A stretch of 64,000 nt of DNA from Allostella sp. ATCC 35155 (GTDB lineage Bacteria; Pseudomonadota; Alphaproteobacteria; ATCC43930; Allostellaceae). The stretch lies in NCBI GenBank assembly GCA_006738865.1, contig AP019701.1, positions 4,274,001-4,338,000 of the forward strand. Reading direction: 5' to 3'. The notes under the pieces are model-generated. The model had not been told where the DNA came from. It did not search any database and saw only the letters and a program-made list of their open reading frames with translations. This document shows, piece after piece, positions 16,512-25,009 of this stretch. Both the position numbers and the translations under genes were made by a program. Within the stretch, counting starts at the first letter, position 1. Each line of letters starts with the position of its first letter.

Positions 16512-16955
16512 CTAGGCTCCCTTGTAGTACGCGCCCAGACCGAGCTCGGCACGTTCGCGAAATATGCGATCCTTGATCGCGCCATAGCCGCCCAGCTTCG
16601 TCGCCACATCGTCGCGGTGATAGCCGAAGCAGGCGACGATCACATGCTCCGACTGCCGCCAGCCCGCCAGTCGAAGCTTCCGCTCCGCGAACTTGCCGAT
16701 GCCCTCCTTGCGCCCGCCAAGAGGCAGGAAGTACCGCGCGCCCCGCCCCAGAACGAAATGCGCCACCTGCGCGCGGAGCACGTCGATGCTCGCCAGATAG
16801 TGACCGTTCGGCATGCCGTCCGGCTCCCGGAGAAGAAAATCCCACGCTGGAGCCGTACACAGCACCTGGGCCTCGAAGGCATCGCCCGGGCGCCACACCG
16901 GAGGGTGATAGGGCCGCAAGAGCCCAGCATCGATCAGGTCCGCGATTGTTGCCAT
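16512..16955 (-). CDS. Unknown protein, first gene of the HTH/DUF6941 cassette
   Basis: A 147-residue soluble protein I do not recognise. Visible features are an aromatic-rich N-terminus (LLRPYHPPVWRPGDAF), the motifs HYLASIDVLRAQVAHFVLGRGARYFLPL and HVIVACFGYHRDDVATKLGGYG, and no membrane segment or signal peptide. The alternation of charged and aromatic residues suggests a folded alpha/beta domain. The partner HTH gene begins two bases after its stop, the arrangement seen in some toxin-antitoxin and regulator-sensor pairs. Confidence 0.65.
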   Translation of the reverse strand: MATIADLIDAGLLRPYHPPVWRPGDAFEAQVLCTAPAWDFLLREPDGMPNGHYLASIDVLRAQVAHFVLGRGARYFLPLGGRKEGIGKFAERKLRLAGWRQSEHVIVACFGYHRDDVATKLGGYGAIKDRIFRERAELGLGAYYKGA

Positions 16956-17064
16956 ATAAGGCTACACTGTGCCGCAATCAACCTCAACGGGGCTGCCGCA
17001 TTTCGTTCGATCCAGCGCCGCTGGTTTCTCGCGCACGGCGAACGACACTTGCAATTTTAAACAA

Positions 17065-17093
17065 TTTATCCGCGAAACCTAATTGGCGAGCAA
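17065..17093 (-). promoter_or_regulatory. Putative promoter of the 147-aa/HTH/DUF6941 cassette
   Basis: Within the AT-rich gap upstream of the cassette, the minus strand reads TTGCTC (complement of 17088-17093), a 17-base spacer, then GATAAA (complement of 17065-17070). It would give a leader of roughly 100 bases before the ATG at 16955. A TTCCCGA/TCGGGAA dyad at 17100-17115 lies directly upstream and could be an operator. This is a pattern match only. Confidence 0.35.
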
Positions 17094-17133
17094 GCGAAGT
17101 TCCCGATCTCGGGAATGCCCCGTCGGGTGTCGA

Positions 17134-18417
17134 TCAGACCACGGAACTCCGTCCATCCGCCGGGGCAGGCGTCACCTTGCCCACCGCCTCCCGCAAACAC
17201 CCCTCCCGATCCGCCGCATAGTCCCCCTCCATCCACCAGGCCTCCACCGCCGCCAGCACCCGCCCGACCTCCGGGCCGCGGACGCCGCCCATGGCCAGCA
17301 GGTCCCGTCCCTTGAGCGGGAAGACTGGCCGCGCTGTCACCGCGGCGGCGGCAACCACGTCGCGGGCTACGCCGCCCTCGTCCATCCCCTCCGCCGCCGC
17401 CAGCAGGGCGCGGTCGCGCAGGCGGGTCTCGTCGGCGGCGTGGAGGCGGTCGCGGATGGCGCGGGGGGTGGCGGGGAGGTCGGTCGCGGTCCAGGGGCCG
17501 GCCAGCGCCTCCAGCCGGGCCGTCTCCTGGCGCGAGAGGCGGAGGCGGGTCGCGACCTCGCGCGCGGTGTCGCGGCCGCCGTCGAGGAGGGCGGCGAGGC
17601 GGCGGAGCCAGTCGGGAGCGGGTTCCAGCAGGACGAGGCGGGCGGCGCGGTCGAAGGCGGACAGCATGGGCAGGATGGGGACGAGGATGCGGTCCTGGTC
17701 CAGCATCGCCAGCACGGGGCGCGGGTCGGGCACGGCGAGGATGCGTTCGAGCTCACCCCGCACCCGCTCGCCCGAGAGGCCGGGCAGGCGGCCGGCATGG
17801 CGGCGGCAGGCGGCGCGCGAGGGCTCGTCGATGCCGTGCAGGCCGAGGCGCGCCAGCATCCGGTAGTAGCGCAGGAGGCGCAGCACATCCTCGTCGATGC
17901 GGCGGTCCGGCTCGCCGACGAAGCGCACCCGGCGTTGCACCAGGTCGTCGAGGCCGCCGGTCGGGTCGTAGAAGGTGCCGTCGCCGTCGGCGAAGAGGGC
18001 GTTGATCGTGAAGTCGCGCCGGCGCGCATCCTCGGCCCAGTCGTCGGTATAGGCGATGCGGGCATGGCGGCCGTCCGTCTCGACGTCGCGGCGCAGGGTG
18101 GTGATCTCGAAATGGCGGCCGTCGACGACGGCGGTCACGGTGCCGTGGGCCAGGCCGGTCGGCACGACGCGAATGCCGGCGGCGGCCAGCCGCGCCATCA
18201 CCCGGTCGGGCGAAAGGTCGGTCGCGAGGTCGATGTCGGAGATCGGCCGGCCGAGCAGCGCGTCGCGCACCATGCCGCCGACGAAGCGGGCGCAGGCGCC
18301 GCCCTCGCCCGTGCCGCCCTCACCCGTTCCGCCCGGGGCCTCGATCGCGCGCAGCACGCGGCGGGTGGCCGCGGACGTCATCCAGGGCTGCGGCAGGAGG
18401 CAGCCGCGCGGGTCCAT
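17134..18417 (-). CDS. cca: CCA tRNA nucleotidyltransferase
   Basis: A 427-residue class II nucleotidyltransferase that adds or repairs the 3' CCA end of tRNAs. The head domain has RFVGGMVRDALLGRPISDIDLATD, where the two Asp of DID bind metal, then RRDFTINALF and DPTGGLDDL; the neck has FVGEPDRRIDEDVLRLLRYYR with the expected basic and acidic residues. The alternative start MTSAATRR is 11 codons in. It is the last gene of the minus-strand unit DUF1285, Nudix, DUF6111, cca, a conserved alphaproteobacterial arrangement. Confidence 0.94.
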   Translation of the reverse strand: MDPRGCLLPQPWMTSAATRRVLRAIEAPGGTGEGGTGEGGACARFVGGMVRDALLGRPISDIDLATDLSPDRVMARLAAAGIRVVPTGLAHGTVTAVVDGRHFEITTLRRDVETDGRHARIAYTDDWAEDARRRDFTINALFADGDGTFYDPTGGLDDLVQRRVRFVGEPDRRIDEDVLRLLRYYRMLARLGLHGIDEPSRAACRRHAGRLPGLSGERVRGELERILAVPDPRPVLAMLDQDRILVPILPMLSAFDRAARLVLLEPAPDWLRRLAALLDGGRDTAREVATRLRLSRQETARLEALAGPWTATDLPATPRAIRDRLHAADETRLRDRALLAAAEGMDEGGVARDVVAAAAVTARPVFPLKGRDLLAMGGVRGPEVGRVLAAVEAWWMEGDYAADREGCLREAVGKVTPAPADGRSSVV

Positions 18418-18439
18418 CTCTGGCCCGTCCTCCGGCCCG

Positions 18440-18718
18440 TCAGCCCGAGCCGCCGGGCACCACGGTGCCGTCGCGCAAGGCGGGCGGCCGGTGGTCGCCC
18501 CACGGCGCCTCGCCGCCCATCACCGCCATCCAGACGAGGCTGGCCGCGGCGAGCGCGGCCCCGGAGAGGAAGAGTGCCATCCACGGCATGCGGACGCCCG
18601 GCGCATCGGGGTCGGCCGCGCGGGCGGCGGCCTGGCGCCGCGCCAGCAGGAACCAGACGCCGTAGAGGATGGCCGGCGCCAGCAGCGGCAGGACGATGGT
18701 GAGGAGGATGCGGGTCAC
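18440..18718 (-). CDS. DUF6111-like small membrane protein
   Basis: A 92-residue protein with two membrane segments (about 3-22, ILLTIVLPLLAPAILYGVWF, and 52-70, MALFLSGAALAAASLVWMAV) separated by a basic cytoplasmic loop. The GTG start at 18718 overlaps the Nudix stop (GTGA), which fixes the start and implies coupling. Function unknown. Its constant position between the Nudix and cca genes in related genomes is the main clue. Confidence 0.8.
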   Translation of the reverse strand: MTRILLTIVLPLLAPAILYGVWFLLARRQAAARAADPDAPGVRMPWMALFLSGAALAAASLVWMAVMGGEAPWGDHRPPALRDGTVVPGGSG

Positions 18719-19392
18719 GGCGCCCGCAGCACCTCGGCCAGGTTCACCAGCATCCCGGCCGTGGCGCCCCAGATGTAGCGGTTCTCGTAGGGCAGGACGT
18801 AGAAGTGCCGCTCCTCGCCGCGGCGCACATGCTTCTCCCGCCGGTGGTTGGCGGGGTCGAGCACGAAGGAGAGCGGCACCTCGAAGACGTCGGCCACCTC
18901 GAACGGGTCGGGCCGGATGTCGAAGGGTGGGCGCACGAAGCCCACGACCGGCACCACCTCGAACCCGGTGCCGGTGACATAGCGGTCGAGCCGGCCGACG
19001 AGGTCGACGACGCCGGGGTCGAGGCCGACCTCCTCCGCCGCCTCGCGCAGCGCGCAGGATTCGGGGTCGGTGTCGCAGGGGTCGACGCGGCCGCCGGGAA
19101 AGCTGATCTGGCCGGCATGGTCGTGCAGGTGGGCGGTGCGCTGCGTCAGGAGGATGGTGAAGCCCTGCGGCCGCTCGACCAGGGGGACGAGGACGGCCGC
19201 CGGCGTCAGCCGGTCCGGCAGGGGCGAGCCGGGGTTGAGGTCGTGGTCGCCGCGATGGGTGGCGAAGGCCCAGCCGCGGCGGGCCGGCGGCACCGGCTCG
19301 GCCGCGCCGAGGACGGGAAAGCGGGTCGCGACGAACTGCCGGTCGACCACCGGTCGGGACACCGGCATCGGTGACGGCGCCGGCGCCGTCAC
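18715..19392 (-). CDS. Nudix hydrolase, CoA pyrophosphatase type
   Basis: A 225-residue Nudix hydrolase related to CoA diphosphatases (NudL/YeaB type), which cleave CoA or acyl-CoA to phosphopantetheine and 3',5'-ADP. The Nudix box reads GGRVDPCDTDPESCALREAA followed by EEVG, with the preceding AHLHDHAGQISFPGG typical of the CoA subfamily. I place the start at the GTG at 19392 because it overlaps the DUF1285 stop exactly (GTGA). An in-frame ATG at 19434 would overlap that gene by 46 bases and is less likely. Confidence 0.9.
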   Translation of the reverse strand: MTAPAPSPMPVSRPVVDRQFVATRFPVLGAAEPVPPARRGWAFATHRGDHDLNPGSPLPDRLTPAAVLVPLVERPQGFTILLTQRTAHLHDHAGQISFPGGRVDPCDTDPESCALREAAEEVGLDPGVVDLVGRLDRYVTGTGFEVVPVVGFVRPPFDIRPDPFEVADVFEVPLSFVLDPANHRREKHVRRGEERHFYVLPYENRYIWGATAGMLVNLAEVLRAP

Positions 19393-20027
19393 GACTCCGT
19401 CCGCCCCAGCGTGAAGAAGGTCCCGCCGCTCCATACCCCCAGCTCCCGCTCTCCGGCCGTCGTTTCCCGCTCCTCCGCCAGTTCCACCAGATCGTAGAAG
19501 ACGGGGCGCGCGATGAGGGCCTCGAGGCCCGCACGCACCAAGACATAGGGGCTGGGCTCGCCCGTGTCAGGATCGATCGCAACCCGGATGGGGTGGTCCG
19601 GCCCGGCGGTCACATTTTCGTCGAGATTGGTGGTGAAAGTGAGCGTGCGGCCCGGGCCCGATCCCGCGGCCGCCATGGCGACGGCGACGAAGGGGGCGTC
19701 GTCGACGACGATCCGGCCGCGCTCGACCGGGGTGACCAGCCAGAAGTCCCCCGCCTCGTCGCGGCGCAGAACGGTGGAGAAGAGCTTGACCAGCGGCTTC
19801 CGCCCGATGGGCGACCCCCGGTAGTACCAGGTGCCGTCGCGCGCGATCCGCATTTCGAAGTCGCCGCAATCCTCCTCGGGGCCGCCGAGGCTCTGCCCCG
19901 CGGATGCGCCCCGCTTGCCGGAGCCCTGGCCGCCGATCACGCCGAATTGTCGTGCCGGCGTCTCGGCATCCTTATTGCTCGTGATAGATTCGTTACCGGA
20001 CTTCCGTCCGCCCATGTTCTGCTCCAT
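19389..20027 (-). CDS. DUF1285 family protein
   Basis: About 212 residues. The DUF1285 domain occupies roughly residues 55-205: FEMRIARDGTWYYRGSPIGRKPLVKLFSTVLRRDE, then FWLVTPVERGRIVVDDAPFVAV and DPDTGEPSPYVLVRAGLEALIARPVFYDLVELA are recognisable family blocks. The first 50 residues are polar and glycine-rich, probably disordered. ATG candidates lie at 20027 and 20015. It is soluble with unknown biochemical function. It heads the Nudix-DUF6111-cca operon and is divergent from the MoxR gene, whose start is only 48 bases away, so both promoters share this gap or lie inside the coding ends. Confidence 0.85.
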   Translation of the reverse strand: MEQNMGGRKSGNESITSNKDAETPARQFGVIGGQGSGKRGASAGQSLGGPEEDCGDFEMRIARDGTWYYRGSPIGRKPLVKLFSTVLRRDEAGDFWLVTPVERGRIVVDDAPFVAVAMAAAGSGPGRTLTFTTNLDENVTAGPDHPIRVAIDPDTGEPSPYVLVRAGLEALIARPVFYDLVELAEERETTAGERELGVWSGGTFFTLGRTES

Positions 20028-20075
20028 GGCGGCCGGCCCACAGGGACCGACCCCGTTTCGAGGAGACGACGACCC

Positions 20076-21086
20076 GTGACCGTCACCACCGTCCTCGCGG
20101 AAACCGACGCGCCGGGGCTCGTCGCGGAGGTCGATGCCCTCGGGCAGCGACTCGCGACCGTGCGCGAGCGCATCCATCGCATCATTTTCGGGCAGCAGGA
20201 GGTGGTGGATCAAGCGCTGATCACCCTCCTGTCCGGCGGCCACTGCCTGCTGATCGGCGTGCCCGGCCTCGCCAAGACCCGGCTGGTCGAGACGCTGGGC
20301 ACCGTGCTGGGCCTGGAGGACAAGCGCGTGCAGTGCACGCCCGACCTGATGCCCGCCGACATCATCGGCTCGGAGGTGCTGGAGGAGGGCGAGGGCGGCC
20401 GGCGCAGCTTCCGCTTCATCGAGGGGCCGATCTTCGCCCAGGTGCTGATGGCGGACGAGATCAACCGTGCCAGCCCGCGCACCCAGTCGGCCCTGCTGCA
20501 GGCGATGCAGGAGGGCCGGGTCTCGGTCGCCGGGCGCTATCACCCGCTGCCGCGGCCCTTCCATGTGCTGGCGACGCAGAACCCGCTGGAGCAGGAGGGG
20601 ACCTATCCCCTGCCCGAGGCGCAGCTCGACCGCTTCCTCCTGCAGATCGACGTCACCTATCCCGAGCTCGAGGCCGAGCGGCGGATGCTGCTCGCCACCA
20701 CCGGGGCCGAGCAGGAGACGGCGTCGGGCGTCCTCAACCCGGCCGAACTGATGGCCGCCCAGCGCCTCGTCCGCCGCATCCCGGTCGGCGAGAGCGTGGT
20801 CGAGGCGATCCTGGCGCTGGTCCGCTCGGGCCGGCCCGAGCATTCGGAGATCGAGGAGGTGCGCCGGCACGTCGCCTGGGGCCCCGGCCCGCGCGCCAGC
20901 CAGGCGCTGATGCTGGCGGCCCGCGCCCGCGCCGTGCTCGACGGCCGCCTCAGCCCGTCGATCGACGACGTGGTCGCGCTGGCCCACCCGATCCTGCGCC
21001 ACCGCATGGCCCTCAGCTTCGCCGCGCGCGCCGACGGCGTCACCATCGGCGGCGTCATCGACCGCCTGACCGAACCGCTGCGGTAG
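20076..21086 (+). CDS. MoxR family AAA+ ATPase
   Basis: A 336-residue AAA+ chaperone-like ATPase. Walker A is in LIGVPGLAKTRLVETLG, Walker B in VLMADEINRASPRTQSALLQAM, and the sensor region is FHVLATQNPLEQEGTYPLPEAQLDRFLL, all diagnostic for MoxR. The GTG at 20076 is chosen because AGGAG (20061-20065) lies 10 bases upstream and no ATG is near. MoxR proteins work with VWA or DUF58 proteins in activating or assembling targets; the DUF58 gene follows directly. Confidence 0.94.
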   Translation: MTVTTVLAETDAPGLVAEVDALGQRLATVRERIHRIIFGQQEVVDQALITLLSGGHCLLIGVPGLAKTRLVETLGTVLGLEDKRVQCTPDLMPADIIGSEVLEEGEGGRRSFRFIEGPIFAQVLMADEINRASPRTQSALLQAMQEGRVSVAGRYHPLPRPFHVLATQNPLEQEGTYPLPEAQLDRFLLQIDVTYPELEAERRMLLATTGAEQETASGVLNPAELMAAQRLVRRIPVGESVVEAILALVRSGRPEHSEIEEVRRHVAWGPGPRASQALMLAARARAVLDGRLSPSIDDVVALAHPILRHRMALSFAARADGVTIGGVIDRLTEPLR

Positions 21087-21102
21087 GGCCGGCCCCGGAG
21101 CT

Positions 21103-21999
21103 ATGGCCGCCCCGATGGCCGACGCCGCCACCCTTCGCCTGCGCCACCGTGCCGAGCAGGCGGCGGCGCGCCTGCCGCCCCTGCAGGTCGCGGCCGAGCG
21201 GGTGGCGGCGACCGTCGTCCAGGGCGTCCACGGGCGCCGCCGCGTCGGCCAGGGCGACGCCTTCTGGCAGTATCGCAACTACGAGTTCGGCGACGCCGCG
21301 GCCGCCGTCGACTGGCGCCAGTCGGCCCGCAGTCAGCGCCTCTTCGTGCGCCAGAACGAGTGGGAGGCGGCCCAGAGCGTCTGGCTGTGGCGCGACGCCT
21401 CGCCCTCGATGCAGTGGGGCAGCGATGCCGGCCTGCCGACCAAGCTCGACCGGGCCGAGTTGCTGCTGGTCGCGCTCACCGCGCTGCTCGCCCGCGCGGG
21501 CGAGCGGGTGGCGCTGCTCGGCGGCGGCCACCGCCCCGTCGCTGGCCGCTTCGCGGTCGAGCGCATGACCCAGCAGGTCGGCGAGCGCCGCCAGCAGCTC
21601 ACCGGCCTGCCCGTCATCGAGCCGCTGCCGCGGCATGCCCGCACCGTCCTCTTCGGCGACTTCCTGGCGCCGCTCGACACGGTCGACCCGATCGTGCGGC
21701 GGCTGGCCGGGGCCGGCCTCAAGGGCCACATCGTCCAGATCGTCGACCCGGCCGAGGCCAGCCTGCCCTTCACCGGCCGCGTCCGCTTCGAGGGGCTGGA
21801 GGCGGAGGGCAACCTGCTGCTCGCCCGCGTCGAGACGGTGCGCGAGGAGTATGTCGAGCGCATGCGCCGGCACACCGCCGGCCTCGGCGACATCGCGCGC
21901 GCGGCCGGCTGGACCCACATCCTCCACCACACCGACCAGCCGCCCCAATCGGCCCTCCTCGCCCTCTTCCACACCCTGACGCAGCGGGTGGGGCCGTGA
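21103..21999 (+). CDS. DUF58 domain protein
   Basis: A 298-residue soluble protein. The DUF58 signature GDAFWQYRNYEFGDAAAAVDWRQSARSQRLFVRQNE is at about residues 48-84, and the VWA-like core follows with WLWRDASPSMQW (a degenerate MIDAS). It is the usual partner of MoxR ATPases. It starts 16 bases after the MoxR stop with two ATGs close together (21103 and 21115). The next gene of the operon is separated by an unusually long gap containing a palindromic element. Confidence 0.92.
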   Translation: MAAPMADAATLRLRHRAEQAAARLPPLQVAAERVAATVVQGVHGRRRVGQGDAFWQYRNYEFGDAAAAVDWRQSARSQRLFVRQNEWEAAQSVWLWRDASPSMQWGSDAGLPTKLDRAELLLVALTALLARAGERVALLGGGHRPVAGRFAVERMTQQVGERRQQLTGLPVIEPLPRHARTVLFGDFLAPLDTVDPIVRRLAGAGLKGHIVQIVDPAEASLPFTGRVRFEGLEAEGNLLLARVETVREEYVERMRRHTAGLGDIARAAGWTHILHHTDQPPQSALLALFHTLTQRVGP

Positions 22000-22040
22000 T
22001 GGTGCGACTCGGATCGGCCCCGACCGCCGCGGCGAGGGTC

Positions 22041-22226
22041 CGTGCGTCCTTCGACCGCTCGCTCGCGCTCGCGCTCAGGACAAGGACTCTCCATCGCTCG
22101 GGAGCGTCGAGGGGCCGGCACTGCGCCGCTTCGCTACGCGCTCAGGACGAACAGGTTCAGGGTCCGAGAGCGACGGTAGGCCCTCGTCCCGACCGCGAGC
22201 GTCCGCGAGCAGTCGAAGGACGCACG
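22041..22226. repeat. Intergenic palindromic element inside the MoxR operon
   Basis: Perfect 15-bp inverted arms CGTGCGTCCTTCGAC (22041-22055) and GTCGAAGGACGCACG (22212-22226) bound a 186-bp block. Inside, two copies of a GCTCAGGAC-type segment occur in the same orientation (about 22073 and 22140) and a CCGCGAGCGTCCGCGAGC stretch mirrors the CGCTCGCGCTCGCG next to the left arm. The arm sequence matches the element at 9448-9541. The block occupies most of the 274-base gap 22000-22273; nothing else is visible there. Confidence 0.85.
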
Positions 22227-22273
22227 GGCGCCCGCACCCCTTCACCCCACCGCCGCCCGCAGATCGCCGCATC

Positions 22274-25009
22274 ATGCTGAGCCTCGGCACCCTCGCCTTC
22301 GCCGCGCCCTGGGCGCTGGTCGGCCTCGCCTCGCTGCCGGTCCTGTGGTGGCTCTTGCGGGTGACGCCGCCGGCGCCGCGCCGGGTCGCCTTCCCGCCGA
22401 TCCGGCTGCTGCTCGACCTCCGCCCGAAGGAGGAGACGCCGGCCAAGACGCCGCTGTGGCTGATCCTGCTGCGGATGCTGCTGGCGGCGCTGGCGATCCT
22501 GGCGCTGGCACAGCCGCTGATCAACCCGCAGGCCGGGCTGACCGGCAGCGGGCCGCTGGTCCTCGTCGTCGACGACGGCTGGGCCGCCGCCCGCCAGTGG
22601 CGCGAGCGCCAGGCCGCCATGGTCGAGGCGATCGACCGCGCCGCGCGCGACGGCCGCCGGGTGCTGCTGGTGACGACCGCCCCCCTGCCCGGCGGCGAGC
22701 CGGCGCGCCCGCCCGAGCCGATGCGCGCGGCCGACGCCCGGCTGGCGGCGCAGGCGCTGGTGCCGCGGCCCTGGCCGGTCGACCGCGCCGCGACGGCCGA
22801 GCGCATCGCCGCCCTGCGCCTCGAAGGGTCGGCCAACGTCGTCTGGCTGGCCGACGGCATCGACGGCCCGGCCGCGGCCACCCTCGGCGAGCAGTTGCAG
22901 CGGCTGGGCGGGCTGCAGGTCTTCCTCGACGAGCCGGGCGGCCTCTCCCGCATCGTGCTGCCGCCGCGCACCGAGGCGGGAGAGCTGACGGTGCCCGTCC
23001 GCCGCGCCGCCGATGCCGGCGAGGAGCGCCTCTTCGTCCGCGCCACCGCCGAGGACGGGCGCCTGCTGGCGCGCGAGGCGGCGACGCTGGCGCCGGGGCA
23101 GCGCGCGGCCGAGGTGCGGCTGGAATTGCCGGTCGAGCTGCGCAACCGCATCCACCGCGTCGAGATCGAGGGCGAGAACAGCGTCGGCGGCACCGTCCTG
23201 GTCGACGAGCGCTGGCGCCGCCGGCCGGTCGGCATCGCCTATGCCGGCACGCTCGACGCCAGCCAGCCGCTGCTCAGCGACCTCCACTATCTCCAGCGCG
23301 CGCTGCAGCCCTTCGCCGAGGTCCGGATCGGCCCGGTCGCCGAGCTGCTGCGCCGCGAGCTGGCGGTGATCGCGCTGCCCGACGGCGCGCCGCCGACGCC
23401 GCAGGACCTGCAGCGGCTGGAGCGCTGGATCGAGGAGGGCGGCATCCTGTTGCGCTTCGCCGGCCCCAACCTCTCCCAGAACCCCGACCCGCTGGTGCCG
23501 GTGACGCTGCGCCGCGGCGACCGCCAACTCGGCGGCGCCCTCTCCTGGTCGAGGCCGGCTCCGCTGGCGGCCTTCGAGCCGTCCAGCCCCTTCGCCGGCA
23601 TCGCCGTGCCGCGCGAGGTGACGGTCGAGCGCCAGGTGCTGGCCGAGCCCGCCCTCGACCTCAACGAGAAGAGCTGGGCCAAGCTGGTGGATGGAACACC
23701 CATCGTCACCGGCGAGCGGCGCGGCCGCGGCTGGCTGGCGCTGGTTCACACGACCGCCAACACCGAATGGTCGAACCTCGCCATCTCCGGTCTCTTCGTC
23801 GAAATGCTGCAGCGGGTGGTGGCGATGAGCGAGGGCGTGGCCTCGACCGCGGCGGACGGCGTCCTGCCGCCGCTGGAACTGCTCGACGGCTTCGGCCGGC
23901 CGCATTCGGCCTCGGCCTCGGCGACCGCGATCCCGGCCGGCGCCTTCGCCCAGACCGCCGTCGGCCCGCGCCACCCGCCCGGCTTCTACGGCACCCCGCA
24001 GGCGCGCCGCGCCCTCAACCTGACGCAGACGGTGACCGAGATCGCGCCGCTCGCCGCCCTGCCGGCCGGTGCCCAGATCGTCCGCTACGGCGGGGCGAGC
24101 GAGCTGGCGCTGCGCCCCTGGCTGCTGGTCGCGGCCTTCCTGCTGGCGCTCGTCGACCTCGTCATCGGCTATGCCCTGCGCGGCCTGCTGCGGCCGCGGC
24201 GCCTCCGGCCGGCGGCGGTCGCCGGCGCGCTGGCGGGGCTGCTGCTCGTCGCCGGCGCCGACGACGGCATGGCGCAGCGCCTGTCGGGCGACGAGTTCGC
24301 CATCCGCGCCACCACCGAGACACGCCTCGCCTCGGTGCGTACCGGCAACCCGGTGGTCGACGCGACCAGCCGGGCGGGCCTCGCCGGCCTCAGCTCGCTG
24401 CTCGCGCGGCGGACCTCGGTCGAGGCGGCCGAGCCGATGGAGGTCGACCTGGAGCGCGACGAACTCGCCTTCTTCCCGCTCCTCTACTGGCCCGTCACCA
24501 CCGAGCAGCCGACCCTGTCGCAGCCGGCGGTGGCCAAACTCAACACCTTCCTGCGCAACGGCGGCACCATCCTCTTCGACACCCGCGACCAGGGCATGGG
24601 CGCGGCCTCGGCCATCACCGGCGGCGGCATGCGGCGCCTGCGCCAGCTGGCCCAGGGGCTGCAGATCGGCGCGCTGGCCCCGGTGCCGCCCGACCATGTG
24701 CTGACCAAGGCCTTCTACCTGATGCAGGACTTTCCCGGCCGGTTCGCCGGCGGGCAGGTCTGGGTCGAGCAGATCGACGACCGGGTCAATGACGGGGTCG
24801 CCTCGGTCGTGATCGGCAGCAACGACTGGGCCGGCGCCTGGGCGGTCGACCCACAGGGTCGCGGCAGCCACGCCGTCGTACCCGGCGGCGAACGCCAGCG
24901 CGAGATGGCCTACCGCTTCGGCATCAACCTCGTGATGTACGCCCTGACCGGCAACTACAAGGCCGACCAGGTGCATGTCCCGGCCATCCTGGAGCGGCTC
25001 GGCCAATGA
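22274..25009 (+). CDS. BatA/DUF4159 membrane protein
   Basis: A 911-residue membrane protein. The N-terminus is an aerotolerance-regulator (BatA-like) domain: a helix at about 8-26 (APWALVGLASLPVLWWLLR), the PPIRLLLDL box, and a second helix at 58-77. A large periplasm-facing VWA-like region follows, then two helices near 612-665 and a C-terminal DUF4159 domain (about 670-911; VDLERDELAFFPLLYWPVT, GGTILFDTRD), which has a glutamine-amidotransferase-like fold. It belongs to the MoxR-DUF58 system, of unknown precise role in envelope function. It overlaps the next gene by ATGA (25006-25009). Confidence 0.92.
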   Translation: MLSLGTLAFAAPWALVGLASLPVLWWLLRVTPPAPRRVAFPPIRLLLDLRPKEETPAKTPLWLILLRMLLAALAILALAQPLINPQAGLTGSGPLVLVVDDGWAAARQWRERQAAMVEAIDRAARDGRRVLLVTTAPLPGGEPARPPEPMRAADARLAAQALVPRPWPVDRAATAERIAALRLEGSANVVWLADGIDGPAAATLGEQLQRLGGLQVFLDEPGGLSRIVLPPRTEAGELTVPVRRAADAGEERLFVRATAEDGRLLAREAATLAPGQRAAEVRLELPVELRNRIHRVEIEGENSVGGTVLVDERWRRRPVGIAYAGTLDASQPLLSDLHYLQRALQPFAEVRIGPVAELLRRELAVIALPDGAPPTPQDLQRLERWIEEGGILLRFAGPNLSQNPDPLVPVTLRRGDRQLGGALSWSRPAPLAAFEPSSPFAGIAVPREVTVERQVLAEPALDLNEKSWAKLVDGTPIVTGERRGRGWLALVHTTANTEWSNLAISGLFVEMLQRVVAMSEGVASTAADGVLPPLELLDGFGRPHSASASATAIPAGAFAQTAVGPRHPPGFYGTPQARRALNLTQTVTEIAPLAALPAGAQIVRYGGASELALRPWLLVAAFLLALVDLVIGYALRGLLRPRRLRPAAVAGALAGLLLVAGADDGMAQRLSGDEFAIRATTETRLASVRTGNPVVDATSRAGLAGLSSLLARRTSVEAAEPMEVDLERDELAFFPLLYWPVTTEQPTLSQPAVAKLNTFLRNGGTILFDTRDQGMGAASAITGGGMRRLRQLAQGLQIGALAPVPPDHVLTKAFYLMQDFPGRFAGGQVWVEQIDDRVNDGVASVVIGSNDWAGAWAVDPQGRGSHAVVPGGERQREMAYRFGINLVMYALTGNYKADQVHVPAILERLGQ

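Noticed and set aside
16956-17060. A GTTCGATCC string resembling a tRNA T-arm near 17006.
   Set aside because: No acceptor, D-arm or anticodon stems can be built around it.
17100-17115. TTCCCGA/TCGGGAA dyad downstream of cca, considered as a terminator.
   Set aside because: The stem is only 7 bp with a 2-base centre, too tight to form a hairpin, and has no T run for the cca direction. An operator for the cassette promoter is possible but unproven, so it is noted under the promoter only.
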